DNA of 64,000 nucleotides. Origin: an uncultured Woeseiaceae bacterium (GTDB lineage Bacteria > Pseudomonadota > Gammaproteobacteria > Steroidobacterales > Woeseiaceae). Below are positions 1 through 9,061 of the stretch, piece after piece. Numbering within the stretch: the stretch's first letter is position 1; the number at the start of each line of letters is the position of its first letter. The DNA lies in NCBI GenBank assembly GCA_947259985.1, contig CAMYOJ010000017.1, forward strand, positions 1 to 64,000, read 5' to 3'. The position numbers and the translations under genes are program-made. A model generated the notes under the pieces. The model made no database searches, had not been told where the DNA came from, and was given only the letters and a program-made list of their open reading frames with translations.

Positions 1-66
1 GGTCGCATCAGCGCGTGACAAACCAGCTGACCCGGCAACCGCGTCTATGAGTTCCCCTTTATTCAT
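1..66 (-). CDS. hupB: DNA-binding protein HU-beta (5' end only)
   Basis: Only the first 22 codons are inside the window. They read MNKGELIDAV and onward, the typical start of the histone-like HU beta subunit. HU is a small dimeric nucleoid protein that bends and compacts DNA. The position directly downstream of lon on the same strand is the usual gammaproteobacterial order clpP-clpX-lon-hupB. A good ribosome site (AGGGTGA) lies a few bases before the ATG. The DNA-binding arm lies outside the window, so the call rests on the N-terminus and synteny. Confidence 0.88.
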   Translation of the reverse strand, partial: MNKGELIDAVAGSAGLSRADAT

Positions 67-193
67 GCTTTCACCCTTGCAGATTGATTAATGAAATGGC
101 TATCAATCCAGCGAGCTCCCCCAAGAGTCGCAATCCGCTGAATCACCGTGCGCGTCTCCGTGCTATCTAAAATGTTCGCGCGCGGCTGCGGTG

Positions 194-222
194 TTTATAC
201 CTACTGGCATATATACCGTCAA
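194..222 (-). promoter_or_regulatory. sigma70 promoter of hupB
   Basis: On the minus strand there is a -35 box TTGACG (222-217), a 17 bp spacer and a -10 box TATAAA (199-194). It lies in the 186 bp gap between lon and hupB and would give a leader of about 120 nt. The remainder of this gap shows nothing further that I can support. Confidence 0.7.
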
Positions 223-252
223 ATATCCTTTAACCACGCGGGTTTCAGCGAT

Positions 253-2697
253 TTAGTGCGGGCGGACGATATCCTCGGATTTTTTGTCGTCCGAAGGCGA
301 TTTGGACTCTGTCTCAGCCTCTGCCGACTTGGCCTCTGGCACCGGCTGGTGAACCAGCGCATGCTGCATGACCTGGTCTATCCATTTCACTGGAACAATC
401 GTCAGCTTGTCCTTGATGTTCTTCGGAATTTCCGCGAGGTCCTTCTCGTTTTCCTCAGGAATCAAGACCTTACCGATGCCGCCCCTGTGAGCCGCCAGGA
501 GCTTCTCCTTGAGGCCGCCGATCGGCAGCACTTCGCCCCTGAGCGTAATCTCGCCGGTCATGGCCACATCGCTCTTTACAGGGATGTCGGTTAATGCCGA
601 CACGAGCGCCGTACACATGCCAACTCCCGCAGATGGTCCGTCCTTCGGAGTGGCCCCTTCGGGCACGTGAATATGTACATCGAGCTTCTGGTAGAACTCC
701 TCGTCGATGCCCAATATCTTCGCGCGACTGCGCACAACGGTCATGGCTGCCTGGATAGATTCGGTCATTACTTCGCCCAGCTGGCCGGTGTGCGTAAGCT
801 TGCCTTTGCCCGGCACGGTGGCGGCTTCGATCGTTAAGAGCTCGCCGCCGACCTCGGTCCAGGCGAGACCTGTAACCTGCCCGACCTGGTCGTTGTCTTC
901 GGCCTTGCCGTAGCGGAAACGGCGCACGCCGAGGTATTTCTCCATGCTCTTCGGCGTGATCATGACGCGACCCTTGCGCGGTTTCAGCAACAGCGACTTC
1001 ACGACCTTGCGGCAGATCTTCGAGATCTCGCGTTCGAGGTTGCGCACACCGGATTCACGCGTGTAATGCTGGATGATGTCGCGCACGGCGCTCTCGGTAA
1101 TCTTGAGCTCCGAGTCCTTGAGACCGTTTTCCTTCAGCTGCTTCGGCACGAGGTACCTGAGAGCGATGTTGGTCTTCTCGTCCTCGGTGTAACCCGGAAT
1201 GCGAATGACCTCCATGCGATCGAGCAGCGGCGCCGGGATATTCAGGCTGTTGGCCGTGCAGACGAACATGACGTCGGACAGGTCGAAATCGACCTCGAGG
1301 TAATGATCGGCGAACGTCGAGTTCTGCTCGGGATCGAGCACCTCGAGCAATGCGGATGACGGGTCGCCACGGAAGTCCATGGCCATCTTGTCGACCTCGT
1401 CGAGCAGGAACAGCGGATTCCTGACACCCGTCTTCGACAGGTTCTGGATGATCTTGCCCGGCATCGAACCAATGTAGGTACGACGGTGGCCGCGGATCTC
1501 GGCTTCGTCACGAACGCCACCCAGTGACATGCGCACGAACTTGCGATTCGTCGAGCGCGCAATGCTCTGTCCCAGTGATGTCTTGCCGACGCCTGGCGGT
1601 CCGACGAGGCACAGGATCGGGCCCTTGAGGCGCTTCACGCGCTGCTGTACCGCGAGGTACTCGAGGATGCGCTCCTTGACCTTCTCGAGCCCGTAGTGAT
1701 CTTCCTCGAGCACTGCCTCGGCTTTCTTGAGGTCCTTGAGCACCTTGCTGCGCTTCTTCCACGGCGCCTTGACGAGCCAGTCCACGTAGTTTCGCACCAC
1801 GGTGGCCTCGGCCGACATCGGCGACATGAGCTTGAGCTTGTTGAGTTCCGACGTCGCCTTTTCCTTGGCCTCTTTCGGCATGCCGGCTTCCTCGATCTTT
1901 TTCTCGAGGTCGGCCAGCTCGTTCGGCGCGTCTTCCATCTCGCCGAGCTCTTTCTGAATCGCCTTCATCTGCTCGTTGAGGTAGTACTCGCGCTGGCTCT
2001 TTTCCATCTGTTGTTTGACGCGGCCACGAATGCGCTTTTCGATCTGCAGAACGTCAATCTCACCCTCGATGATGCCGAGCACCTGCTCGAGGCGGCTCTT
2101 GATGTCCTGGATCTCGAGGATACGCTGCTTCTCCGAGAGCTTGAGCGCCATGTGTGCGGCCACGGTGTCCGCGAGGCGGCCGGGCTCGTCGATGCCCGAC
2201 AGCGAGGTCAGGACCTCGGGCGGCACCTTCTTGTTGAGTTTTACGTAGTGCTCGAACTGCGTGATGACCGAGCGCACGAGCACATCGATCTCGCGCTCGT
2301 CATGGCGGTCATCCTCGCCGAGCAGCGAAATTTCGGCGGAGAAATGATCGCCGACGTTGAAACGGTCGATGAGCGCGCGCTCGCCGCCTTCGACGAGAAC
2401 CTTGACCGTGCCGTCAGGCAGCTTCAGGAGCTGCAGGATGGTCGCCAGCGTGCCGACCTCGTAAAGGTCACCCGGCTGTGGATCGTCGAGGTCAGCGGCC
2501 TGCTGCGCGACGAGCAGAATGCGCTTGCCCGCATCCATGGCCTTGTTGAGCGCGACGATCGAGCGTTCGCGTCCGACGAAGAGCGGAATGACCATATGCG
2601 GATAAACGACGACGTCGCGCAGCGGCAGCACCGGCACACGCGACAGGTCGTCAAGATTGGATTCGTCAATAGATGAAATCAGATCTTCTTCGGACAC
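253..2697 (-). CDS. lon: ATP-dependent protease Lon
   Basis: Lon is a cytosolic AAA+ serine protease that degrades misfolded and regulatory proteins. At 814 aa it has the full family length. The N-terminal substrate-binding domain occupies about residues 20-210, a helical region follows to about 310, the Walker A motif GPPGVGKT is at 366-373, and the protease domain carries the Ser-Lys dyad at S689 (in PKDGPSAG) and K732 (in GGLKEK). The start is GTG at 2697, with a GAGG ribosome site nine bases before it. The last 30 residues are a charged tail rich in Glu, Ser and Lys that is longer than in E. coli Lon. It follows clpX with a 105 bp gap that holds a heat-shock-type promoter. Confidence 0.98.
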   Translation of the reverse strand: MSEEDLISSIDESNLDDLSRVPVLPLRDVVVYPHMVIPLFVGRERSIVALNKAMDAGKRILLVAQQAADLDDPQPGDLYEVGTLATILQLLKLPDGTVKVLVEGGERALIDRFNVGDHFSAEISLLGEDDRHDEREIDVLVRSVITQFEHYVKLNKKVPPEVLTSLSGIDEPGRLADTVAAHMALKLSEKQRILEIQDIKSRLEQVLGIIEGEIDVLQIEKRIRGRVKQQMEKSQREYYLNEQMKAIQKELGEMEDAPNELADLEKKIEEAGMPKEAKEKATSELNKLKLMSPMSAEATVVRNYVDWLVKAPWKKRSKVLKDLKKAEAVLEEDHYGLEKVKERILEYLAVQQRVKRLKGPILCLVGPPGVGKTSLGQSIARSTNRKFVRMSLGGVRDEAEIRGHRRTYIGSMPGKIIQNLSKTGVRNPLFLLDEVDKMAMDFRGDPSSALLEVLDPEQNSTFADHYLEVDFDLSDVMFVCTANSLNIPAPLLDRMEVIRIPGYTEDEKTNIALRYLVPKQLKENGLKDSELKITESAVRDIIQHYTRESGVRNLEREISKICRKVVKSLLLKPRKGRVMITPKSMEKYLGVRRFRYGKAEDNDQVGQVTGLAWTEVGGELLTIEAATVPGKGKLTHTGQLGEVMTESIQAAMTVVRSRAKILGIDEEFYQKLDVHIHVPEGATPKDGPSAGVGMCTALVSALTDIPVKSDVAMTGEITLRGEVLPIGGLKEKLLAAHRGGIGKVLIPEENEKDLAEIPKNIKDKLTIVPVKWIDQVMQHALVHQPVPEAKSAEAETESKSPSDDKKSEDIVRPH

Positions 2698-2731
2698 CAG
2701 GTTGGACCTCGTTTATATAGACTGAATGCGG

Positions 2732-2759
2732 AGATGCGCCCTTTCGGCCGCATTTCAAG
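2732..2759 (-). promoter_or_regulatory. sigma32-type heat-shock promoter of lon
   Basis: The minus strand shows CTTGAAA (2759-2753), a 13 bp spacer and GCGCATCT (2739-2732). The sigma32 consensus is CTTGAAA, 11-16 bp, CCCCATNT; the upstream box is perfect and the downstream box matches five of seven defined positions. It sits 35 bp before the lon start. The match is read by eye, but lon is a classical heat-shock gene, which supports it. Confidence 0.65.
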
Positions 2760-2802
2760 CGGTACCACTACACAAAGTCTATCGGCCGGCAGCCCGTATG
2801 AC

Positions 2803-4119
2803 TTAAGCGCCGTCAGATCCTGTGGGTCTGGGTGGCTGCTCGATGTTGACGGTTGGCGACTCGTCAGACTCGTAAATGACGTACGGCATTGTCTCGCCCG
2901 TGACGACAGCCTCATCGACGACGACCTTCTTCGCACTGGTCGCGGACGGCAAGTCGTACATCGTATCGAGCAACACGTTTTCGAGAATGGTGCGGAGGCC
3001 GCGGGCACCCGTCTTGCGATCCATCGCCTTCTGCGCGACAGCCCGGAGCGCGTCGTCGCGAAATTCGAGTTCGACACCTTCCATCTCGAAGAGCTTGCGA
3101 TATTGCTTGGTCAGCGCGTTCTTAGGCTCGAGCAGGATCTGCACGAGCGCGTCTTCGTCGAGTTCCTCGAGCGTCGCAACGACCGGCAAGCGGCCCACGA
3201 ACTCGGGAATCAGGCCGAAGCGAATCAGGTCCTCGGGCTCGACGTCGTGCAGCAGCTCGCCGATGCTCTGCTCTTCCTCGTCGGTCCTGACGTCGGCGAC
3301 AAAGCCGATGCCGCTCTTCGAGGAACGATTCTGGATAATCTTTTCGAGGCCCGCGAACGCGCCACCGCAAATGAACAGGATGTTGCCGGTATCCACTTGC
3401 AGAAACTCCTGCTGCGGATGCTTGCGGCCACCCTGCGGCGGCACCGAGGCGATGGTGCCTTCGATGAGTTTCAACAGCGCCTGCTGCACGCCCTCACCCG
3501 AGACATCACGCGTAATCGACGGATTGTCCGATTTGCGCGATATCTTGTCGATTTCGTCGATGTAGACGATACCCGTCTGCGCTTTTTCAACGTCGTAATC
3601 GCATTTCTGCAAGAGCTTCTGGATGATGTTCTCGACGTCCTCGCCAACGTAACCGGCTTCGGTCAACGTCGTCGCATCGGCGATCGTGAACGGCACATTC
3701 AGGAGGCGAGCCAGCGTTTCAGCCAGCAGGGTCTTGCCACAGCCGGTAGGGCCGATCAACAGGATGTTCGATTTGGCGAGTTCTATGTCGTCCTTGCTGC
3801 GCTCGTCCAGACGATCATTGAGGCGCTTGTAGTGGTTGTAGACCGCAACGGCAAGGACTTTCTTGGCACGTTTCTGGCCGATGACGTACTCGTCGAGCAC
3901 GTCATTGATTTCCATCGGTTTCGGCAGCTTGTCCTGGCCGGTCTCGCCCGCGTCCTCGAGTTCCTCGCGAATGATGTCGTTGCAGAGCTCGACACATTCG
4001 TCACAGATGAAGACGGAAGGGCCAGCAATCAGCTTGCGTACTTCGTGTTGAGACTTGCCGCAAAAAGAACAATAAAGGAGTTTGCCGTCCTCGTTCTTAC
4101 CGCGGGTTTCGTCGCTCAT
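2803..4119 (-). CDS. clpX: ATP-dependent Clp protease unfoldase ClpX
   Basis: ClpX is the AAA+ hexameric unfoldase that feeds substrates into the ClpP chamber. The chosen start, MSDETRG at 4119, gives 438 aa; the open frame runs 34 codons further upstream but that part has no ClpX similarity and overlaps the promoter and terminator. The N-terminal zinc-binding domain has C17, C20, C39 and C42, Walker A is GPTGCGKT at 123-130, Walker B includes YIDEIDKI, and the ClpP-docking IGF loop appears within SKSGIGF. It sits between clpP and lon, with its own promoter upstream. Confidence 0.98.
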   Translation of the reverse strand: MSDETRGKNEDGKLLYCSFCGKSQHEVRKLIAGPSVFICDECVELCNDIIREELEDAGETGQDKLPKPMEINDVLDEYVIGQKRAKKVLAVAVYNHYKRLNDRLDERSKDDIELAKSNILLIGPTGCGKTLLAETLARLLNVPFTIADATTLTEAGYVGEDVENIIQKLLQKCDYDVEKAQTGIVYIDEIDKISRKSDNPSITRDVSGEGVQQALLKLIEGTIASVPPQGGRKHPQQEFLQVDTGNILFICGGAFAGLEKIIQNRSSKSGIGFVADVRTDEEEQSIGELLHDVEPEDLIRFGLIPEFVGRLPVVATLEELDEDALVQILLEPKNALTKQYRKLFEMEGVELEFRDDALRAVAQKAMDRKTGARGLRTILENVLLDTMYDLPSATSAKKVVVDEAVVTGETMPYVIYESDESPTVNIEQPPRPTGSDGA

Positions 4120-4140
4120 ACTGGATCTGGCCTGTGTGAC

Positions 4141-4178
4141 AAAAAAAATCAGTCTGTTACAGCGCTGTGACAAGACTG
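4141..4178 (-). terminator. intrinsic terminator between clpP and clpX
   Basis: On the minus strand an imperfect hairpin with a 12-13 bp stem (arms CAGTC...ACA and TGT...GACTG around GCGC, one bulged base) runs from 4178 to 4150. It is followed by A and then eight T residues (4148-4141). This is a standard Rho-independent terminator for clpP transcripts. Its first bases coincide with the expected start of the clpX promoter at 4185-4213, so clpX mRNA may carry this hairpin at its 5' end. Confidence 0.75.
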
Positions 4179-4184
4179 GGTGTG

Positions 4185-4213
4185 TATATAACATGCACTC
4201 TTTCGACGTGCAA
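4185..4213 (-). promoter_or_regulatory. sigma70 promoter of clpX
   Basis: The minus strand has a -35 box TTGCAC (4213-4208), a 17 bp spacer and a -10 box TATATA (4190-4185). Transcription would begin near 4178, exactly at the start of the terminator hairpin, giving a leader of about 58 nt before the clpX ATG. Confidence 0.65.
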
Positions 4214-4216
4214 AGC

Positions 4217-4240
4217 GGCACGTCTCTTTCGAGACACGCC
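4217..4240 (-). other. GAAA-tetraloop hairpin in the clpP 3' region
   Basis: On the minus strand a 10 bp stem with two G-U pairs closes a GAAA tetraloop, a very stable RNA fold. It is 28 nt after the clpP stop codon and is not followed by a T run, so it is not a conventional terminator. It may protect the clpP 3' end or act as a processing site; that role is inference. Confidence 0.5.
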
Positions 4241-4268
4241 GTATTGTAACTTATTGATATTTAAAGGA

Positions 4269-4892
4269 TCAATCCTCGTCGGGGTCGCTCATTTCCTTGC
4301 GTTCGGCCAGAACCGTGTCAATCAGCCCGTATTCGAGGGCTGCAGCGGCGCTCATGAAGTTGTCGCGCTCCAGATCCTGTTCGATTTGCTCGACCGATTG
4401 CCCCGTGTGCTTGGACATAATCTCATTGAGCCGACGCTTCAGCTCCAGCACTTCCTGTGCGTGAATATGGATGTCTGTGACCTGCCCCTGGTAACCGGCA
4501 CTCGGCTGGTGAACCATGACCCTCGAATGCGGCAGGGCAAAGCGCTTGCCCTTGGCGCCGCCCGCGAGCAGCAGCGCGCCCATGCTGGCGGCCTGGCCCA
4601 CGCAGATCGTCGAGACGTCGCAGTTGATGAATTGCATCGTGTCGTAGATTGAGAGCCCCGACGACACCACGCCGCCCGGCGAGTTGATGTACAGGTGAAT
4701 GTCCTTGTTGGGATTCTCCGACTCCAGGTACAGGAGCTGGGCCACAACGAGATTTGCCATCTGGTCCTCGACCGGCCCGACGATGAAAATCAGCCGGTCC
4801 TTCAGCAGCCTCGAGTAGATATCGTAGGCGCGCTCGCCGCGAGCCGTCTGCTCGACGACCATCGGCACCAGGTTTAGTGAAGTTGCGCTCAT
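4269..4892 (-). CDS. clpP: ATP-dependent Clp protease proteolytic subunit ClpP
   Basis: ClpP forms the tetradecameric serine-protease chamber used by ClpX and ClpA. The 207 aa product has the full catalytic triad with family spacing: S103 in AASMGA, H128 in VMVHQP and D177 in ERDN. The N-terminal peptide before LVPMVVEQT is short, as in other gammaproteobacteria, and is probably removed autocatalytically. It lies 44 bp downstream of tig and is followed by an intrinsic terminator before clpX. Confidence 0.98.
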   Translation of the reverse strand: MSATSLNLVPMVVEQTARGERAYDIYSRLLKDRLIFIVGPVEDQMANLVVAQLLYLESENPNKDIHLYINSPGGVVSSGLSIYDTMQFINCDVSTICVGQAASMGALLLAGGAKGKRFALPHSRVMVHQPSAGYQGQVTDIHIHAQEVLELKRRLNEIMSKHTGQSVEQIEQDLERDNFMSAAAALEYGLIDTVLAERKEMSDPDED

Positions 4893-4936
4893 CTTAAGTT
4901 TCCGTCTCCAGCCGTTCTTTATCGAACGTCATTGTC

Positions 4937-6232
4937 TCACGAAGCAGCCGCGTTCATGTAATCCTTGAACGCAACCTTCTTGGTCTTGACCTTGCCATTG
5001 TCGAGAAGCCAGTCAATAGCCAGTTGTTCGACCACCATCGGCTCGACCTGTTGCATGACCTGCGGGTTGCTCATGTACATTTCAACCATATCGCCGGCGT
5101 TTTCGTAGCTGGCGCACATTTCCTCGACGCGCTCGCGCAACATCGCCTCGTCGGCCTTGAGTTGCTGATCTGAGATCACCTGGCCCAGCAGCAGCCCGAG
5201 ACGCACGCGCTTGTCCGCCGCCTCGGAGAAGTTCTCGATTGGCGGTGCCTGGTCGTGATCCTCGATGCCCATGCGCTGCATCGCTTCGTGCTGCATCGAG
5301 TGCGCCTCGCGATGCGCCAACGCCTGCGGGATATCGATCGGGTTGGCCGCCAGCAAGGCCTCCATGACCTGTTCACGCACGTCGCTCTTGATCTTCTGAT
5401 CGGCTTCGCGCTCCATGTTCTCGCGCACATCCGTCATGAATTGCTCGATGCCGCCGTCGGTCACATTGAACATCTCGGCGAGTTCATCGTTGATCTCGGG
5501 AAGTACCTGTTCCTCGACACGGTGCGTCTTGATCGAGAAGTCTGCCTTCTTGCCGGCAAGATCCGGCGCATGGTATTCCTTCGGGAACTTCACCTTGAAG
5601 GTCTTCTCGTCACCGGCCTCGATGCCCATGAGGCCTTTCTCGAAGTCGGGCAGCATCTGGCCCTCGCCGAGAATCACAGGAATCTCGGTGCCCTGCCCGC
5701 CCTGGAACGCCTCGCCGTCGAGCTCGCCATGAAAGTCCACGATGACGCGGTCGCCGTCCTTGCTCTTGCGATCGACAGTCTCCCAGGTCGCCTTCTGCTT
5801 CCTGAGGCTTGTCAGCATGTCATCAAGATCATCGTCGCCGATCGTGACCTCGGATTTCTCGACCTTGATCTTGTCGAGACCCTTGAGTTCGATCTCGGGC
5901 ATAACCTCGAATGTGGCCACGAACGTAAACGTCTTGCCGTCCTCGTCCTCGGTCTCGATCTTCGGGCCGCCAGCCGGATTCAGCTTCTCCTGCACCACGG
6001 CATCCGAATAGCTCTTCTGCAGCACCTCGCTCAGCACTTCCTGGCGGACTTGCTTGCCATAACGCTGCTTTACGACCTTGGCCGGGATCTTGCCGGGCCG
6101 GAATCCCTTGATCTTGGCGGTCCGGCCAACTGACTTCAGGCGCGAATCCACTTGTTGTTCAATTGCTTCGATGGGCAGCTCCACGCGCATGCGACGCTCC
6201 AGAGCACCTGTCGACTCGACAGTGACGTTCAT
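4937..6232 (-). CDS. tig: trigger factor, ribosome-associated chaperone
   Basis: Trigger factor binds at the peptide exit tunnel and shields nascent chains; it also has peptidyl-prolyl isomerase activity. The 431 aa product has the three expected parts: an N-terminal ribosome-binding domain with the GFRPGK signature at residues 43-48, an FKBP-type isomerase domain at about 160-245 (GDRVIVDFHG through ADFSIKTHRVEE), and a long helical C-terminal arm. It heads the clpP-clpX-lon run and lies 45 bp after tRNA-Leu on the same strand, in an AT-rich gap. Confidence 0.97.
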   Translation of the reverse strand: MNVTVESTGALERRMRVELPIEAIEQQVDSRLKSVGRTAKIKGFRPGKIPAKVVKQRYGKQVRQEVLSEVLQKSYSDAVVQEKLNPAGGPKIETEDEDGKTFTFVATFEVMPEIELKGLDKIKVEKSEVTIGDDDLDDMLTSLRKQKATWETVDRKSKDGDRVIVDFHGELDGEAFQGGQGTEIPVILGEGQMLPDFEKGLMGIEAGDEKTFKVKFPKEYHAPDLAGKKADFSIKTHRVEEQVLPEINDELAEMFNVTDGGIEQFMTDVRENMEREADQKIKSDVREQVMEALLAANPIDIPQALAHREAHSMQHEAMQRMGIEDHDQAPPIENFSEAADKRVRLGLLLGQVISDQQLKADEAMLRERVEEMCASYENAGDMVEMYMSNPQVMQQVEPMVVEQLAIDWLLDNGKVKTKKVAFKDYMNAAAS

Positions 6233-6277
6233 TCTATAAATCTCTTTAAATTTAATTAGTTATGATTGATCAGAACA

Positions 6278-6363
<86 letters not shown>

Positions 6364-6407
6364 ACTCGAGCGCGACGATGACAACCGCACTACCTGTCCA
6401 GCCGGGC

Positions 6408-6413
6408 ATTATA
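6408..6413 (-). promoter_or_regulatory. -10 box of the tRNA-Leu/tig transcript
   Basis: A perfect TATAAT on the minus strand (6413-6408), followed by the GC-rich discriminator GCCCGG typical of stringently controlled stable-RNA promoters. The matching -35 region is weak and would overlap the stop of the DoxX gene. Positioned 46 bp before the tRNA 5' end. Confidence 0.5.
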
Positions 6414-6424
6414 ACGTGCTTTTT

Positions 6425-6904
6425 TTACGCCAGAAAGTGGAAGCGGTCGGCCAGGCGCTGATCGAGGCCATGGACGCGACCGGCGTGTACGGCCGCCAGC
6501 ACCACGAAAATCACAAACCAGATAACGTCGTGGTTTTGCGCATCGAGGGGCCCCTGGCCCTTGGCAAACCAGAAGCTCGCTACCATGATCGCACCCGCAA
6601 TCGACGCCCATCGCGTTGCCAGCCCGAGGATCAGCGCGAGGCCGATGGCGAGCTCGCCCCATGCGACGAGGAATGCGAACACGGCTTTATTCGGCAATAC
6701 GACGGATTCGATAAACGACCTGAAGAAACCAAAGGTGTTGTCGAGTTGCATGTTGAGGAAGCCTTCCATGCCGTCGGCGAAATTGCCTCGCTTGATCTTG
6801 CCGAATCCGAAGTACAGGAAGAACACGCCCGTGTAGATCCTGAGCATCGTTATGGGCCAGAGATGCATTGTCTTCTTGTTGCGAAACTCGTCGAGGCTGG
6901 ACAT
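6425..6904 (-). CDS. DoxX family membrane protein
   Basis: A small integral membrane protein of 159 aa from the start MSSLDEFRNKK at 6904; the frame continues upstream but the extra residues show no membrane character. Four hydrophobic helices are visible, with the DoxX-like first helix (LRIYTGVFFLYFGFGKI) and a final basic end after HAGRVHGLD. DoxX relatives include the small subunit of thiosulfate:quinone oxidoreductase and many proteins of unknown role, sometimes tied to redox or sulfur stress. The gene is divergent from pdxH. I would not assign a precise function. Confidence 0.8.
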   Translation of the reverse strand: MSSLDEFRNKKTMHLWPITMLRIYTGVFFLYFGFGKIKRGNFADGMEGFLNMQLDNTFGFFRSFIESVVLPNKAVFAFLVAWGELAIGLALILGLATRWASIAGAIMVASFWFAKGQGPLDAQNHDVIWFVIFVVLAAVHAGRVHGLDQRLADRFHFLA

Positions 6905-6953
6905 CGCTGGTCTCCAAACGTGGCGTGGAAGGTCCCTGATAGTACAACGATTG

Positions 6954-6982
6954 TTGGCTAATCGCGTGCAGATGCTTATATT
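6954..6982 (+). promoter_or_regulatory. sigma70 promoter of pdxH
   Basis: A -35 box TTGGCT (6954-6959), 17 bp spacer and -10 box TATATT (6977-6982). The expected transcription start is about 6989, which is the first possible pdxH ATG, so the message would be leaderless or would use the second ATG at 7022. Confidence 0.55.
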
Positions 6983-6988
6983 GGGTGT

Positions 6989-7660
6989 ATGTCTGACGAA
7001 ATACATTCTGAACACCACGGCATGGACGTATCGAGGCTGCGCCGCTCAGCCACGGGATTCGCACTCGATCGCGAGGACCTCGACGAGGACCCGATTGTGC
7101 AGTTCGAAGACTGGTTTCGTTACGCGTGCGAGACCGTGCCAATGGACCCCAACGCCTTTTCGATTGCGACGGTGGATGAAGACAACCGGCCGTCCAGTCG
7201 CACGGTGCTGCTGAAGTACTTCGACGAGAGGGGTTTCGTCTTCTTCACGAACTTCGAAAGCAAAAAGGCAGAGCACATCGAAAAGAACCCAAGTGTCGCG
7301 ATGCTGTTTTTCTGGTCGGATGCCGCGCGCCAGGTCAAGATACGCGGCAAGGCAGAGAAGATACCCACGAGCGAAACGCTCAAGTATTTCGTGTCGCGGC
7401 CACGCGGCAGCCAGATCGGTGCCTGGGTATCGACTCAAAGCAGCGTCATTTCTTCGCGTTCGCTGCTCGAAAGCAAGTTCCAGGAACTGAAGACGAAGTT
7501 CAGGAAGAAGGAAGTGCCGCTGCCGTCGTTCTGGGGCGGTTACCGCGTGGTCCCCGACCAGATCGAGTTCTGGCAGGGACGCCGTAATCGCCTGCATGAT
7601 CGATTCCAGTACACGCTGCGGGACGACGGCCGCTGGAACATCGAACGCCTGGCCCCTTAG
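6989..7660 (+). CDS. pdxH: pyridoxamine/pyridoxine 5'-phosphate oxidase
   Basis: This FMN enzyme makes pyridoxal 5'-phosphate, the last step of vitamin B6 synthesis and salvage. The 223 aa product has the family signatures: the FMN-binding RTVLLK at 71-76, SRPRGSQIGAW at about 136-146, and the C-terminal FWQGRRNRLHDR and ERLAP blocks. The start is uncertain: ATG 6989 would coincide with the predicted transcription start, while ATG 7022 (residue 12, MDVSRLRR) also gives a complete enzyme. Confidence 0.96.
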   Translation: MSDEIHSEHHGMDVSRLRRSATGFALDREDLDEDPIVQFEDWFRYACETVPMDPNAFSIATVDEDNRPSSRTVLLKYFDERGFVFFTNFESKKAEHIEKNPSVAMLFFWSDAARQVKIRGKAEKIPTSETLKYFVSRPRGSQIGAWVSTQSSVISSRSLLESKFQELKTKFRKKEVPLPSFWGGYRVVPDQIEFWQGRRNRLHDRFQYTLRDDGRWNIERLAP

Positions 7661-7786
7661 CCTCTGGTGCGACTGACATTTGTCAGTTTCAGCTACGTAA
7701 AAACCGAGAGACAAAAGGGAAAATCGCTATCGACCAGGGTGTTACGGTGTGGTTTCATGCCTCCGTCAGGGGGAGCAAAAACAACG

Positions 7787-8482
7787 ATGAGCTGCGAAAA
7801 CTGTCTATGCCCGTTCCACGAGTTGCCCGATGAGAACAACCCGTTCTGTGATCCCGCCGTGCGCTGCATGGTCACCGATGCCGTTAAGGAGATTCGCTTT
7901 GAACAAGGCGAGGTCCTGTTCAGCAAAGGCCAGTCCAGTTCGAGCCTTTATGCGCTGACGACCGGCATCGTCAAGATCTGTTGCGCAACGACCGATGGCC
8001 GCGAGCAGATCATTGGCATCAGCAGCCCCGGCAACCTTCTCGTTGGGCTGCAGTCGATCCACGACGATTGCTACGAGTATTCGGCGATCGCCGCGACGGA
8101 TGGCATCGCTTGCAAGATTTCACATCGCGCAATGCTTGCCGAAATGAAACAAAGACCCGAGCTGTCCATGAGCCTCGTCACCGCGCTGAACGCGCAACTG
8201 GCGCACAGCCGTGAACTCATGCGCGTCATGGGACATAAATGTGCGGCCGCCAAGATCGCGTCTTTCATATCGCTGATCGTACCCAAACCGAATCACCTGA
8301 ACCATCGCTTCAAACTGCCGTTCTCGAGGATGGAGATGGCGAGCCTGCTGGGACTGAGCGAAGAGACCGTATGCCGGCAGATGGCCAAGCTCAAACGCAA
8401 GGGGGTGATCCACGCGCCGCGCGGACGCATCGAGATCCTCGACTGGGACGAGTTGCGCACGGTCGCTGAAGAAGCGGCTTGA
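7787..8482 (+). CDS. CRP/FNR family transcriptional regulator, FNR-like
   Basis: A 231 aa regulator with an N-terminal cyclic-nucleotide-type beta barrel (about residues 30-125), a dimerisation helix and a C-terminal winged helix (about 175-220). ATG 7787 was chosen because GGGGGAG precedes it; the frame continues upstream without a ribosome site. The N-terminus is Cys-rich (C3, C6, C8, C21, C27), and C109 aligns with the fourth iron-sulfur ligand of E. coli FNR, so oxygen or nitric oxide sensing through a cluster is plausible. The recognition helix reads SEETVCR rather than the FNR pattern VETISR or the CRP pattern RETVGR. It follows pdxH by about 125 bp and converges on the tRNA cluster. 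Confidence 0.88.
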   Translation: MSCENCLCPFHELPDENNPFCDPAVRCMVTDAVKEIRFEQGEVLFSKGQSSSSLYALTTGIVKICCATTDGREQIIGISSPGNLLVGLQSIHDDCYEYSAIAATDGIACKISHRAMLAEMKQRPELSMSLVTALNAQLAHSRELMRVMGHKCAAAKIASFISLIVPKPNHLNHRFKLPFSRMEMASLLGLSEETVCRQMAKLKRKGVIHAPRGRIEILDWDELRTVAEEAA

Positions 8483-8505
8483 GCGAAGAGCCGGCCTGGA
8501 AGAAA

Positions 8506-8581
8506 TGGTGGGCCCCCGGGGACTCGAACCCCGGACCAAGAGATTAAGAGTCTCCTGCTCTACCAACTGAGCTAGAGGCCC
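8506..8581 (-). tRNA. tRNA-Lys (anticodon CTT)
   Basis: A 76 nt tRNA with acceptor stem GGGCCTC/GGGGCCC, anticodon loop CTCTTAA (anticodon CTT) and encoded CCA. Last gene of the four-tRNA cluster transcribed on the minus strand. Confidence 0.96.
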
Positions 8582-8593
8582 CACCTGGAAAAT

Positions 8594-8670
8594 TGGGGTG
8601 GACGATGGGACTCGAACCCACGACGACCGGGATCACAACCCGGGGCTCTACCAACTGAGCTACGCCCACC
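8594..8670 (-). tRNA. tRNA-His (anticodon GTG)
   Basis: A 77 nt tRNA including the extra G-1 at 8670 that pairs with discriminator C73, the identity element of bacterial tRNA-His. The anticodon loop TTGTGAT gives GTG, and CCA is encoded. Confidence 0.97.
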
Positions 8671-8704
8671 ACGGTAATTCTATTTTACAAACATTTCGGA
8701 CAAA

Positions 8705-8781
8705 TGGCGCGCCCGGCAGGACTCGAACCTGCAACCCTCGGCTTAGAAGGCCGATGCTCTATCCGGTTGAGCTACGGGCGC
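8705..8781 (-). tRNA. tRNA-Arg (anticodon TCT)
   Basis: A 77 nt tRNA with acceptor stem GCGCCCG, anticodon loop CTTCTAA (anticodon TCT, reading AGA/AGG) and encoded CCA. Second gene of the Pro-Arg-His-Lys cluster. Confidence 0.97.
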
Positions 8782-8809
8782 ATTCGCACTTTCTTGCCGG
8801 ACCGGAATC

Positions 8810-8886
8810 TGGTCGGGGCAGACGGATTCGAACCGCCGACCCTCTGCTCCCAAAGCAGATGCGCTACCAGACTGCGCCATGCCCCG
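8810..8886 (-). tRNA. tRNA-Pro (anticodon TGG)
   Basis: A 77 nt tRNA with acceptor stem CGGGGCA, anticodon loop TTTGGGA (anticodon TGG) and encoded CCA. First gene of the cluster in transcription order. The 175 bp between it and the cyclophilin gene must hold divergent promoters; a TAAAAT with a GC-rich discriminator is visible on the minus strand, but no convincing -35. Confidence 0.97.
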
Positions 8887-9061
8887 AATCAGAATCTCCG
8901 CCGCATTCCATCCTGCCTGGGCGGGATTTTACGCGGGCTGCGATAATACGGGCGCCGGCAGGGGCAATCAAGGGCTCGCGACGCCCTTTCGCAGCCGTAG
9001 CCGGTCCCTGCAGCCTCTGGTATCTTGCCGCTTCCGGCATTTTAGATGGACCGCACTGACC

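Noticed and set aside
148-594. Plus-strand frame of 148 aa between hupB and lon
   Set aside because: It crosses the hupB promoter and runs antisense into lon; no domain and no ribosome site.
2734-4170. Plus-strand frame of 478 aa
   Set aside because: Antisense to clpX, whose product is unmistakable.
6425-6904. DoxX gene as thiosulfate:quinone oxidoreductase subunit
   Set aside because: No partner subunit or sulfur gene nearby; the family is broad.
8598-9059. Plus-strand frame of 153 aa over the tRNA cluster
   Set aside because: Antisense to three tRNAs; the GRTRTCNP-like peptides are classic false products of tRNA clusters.
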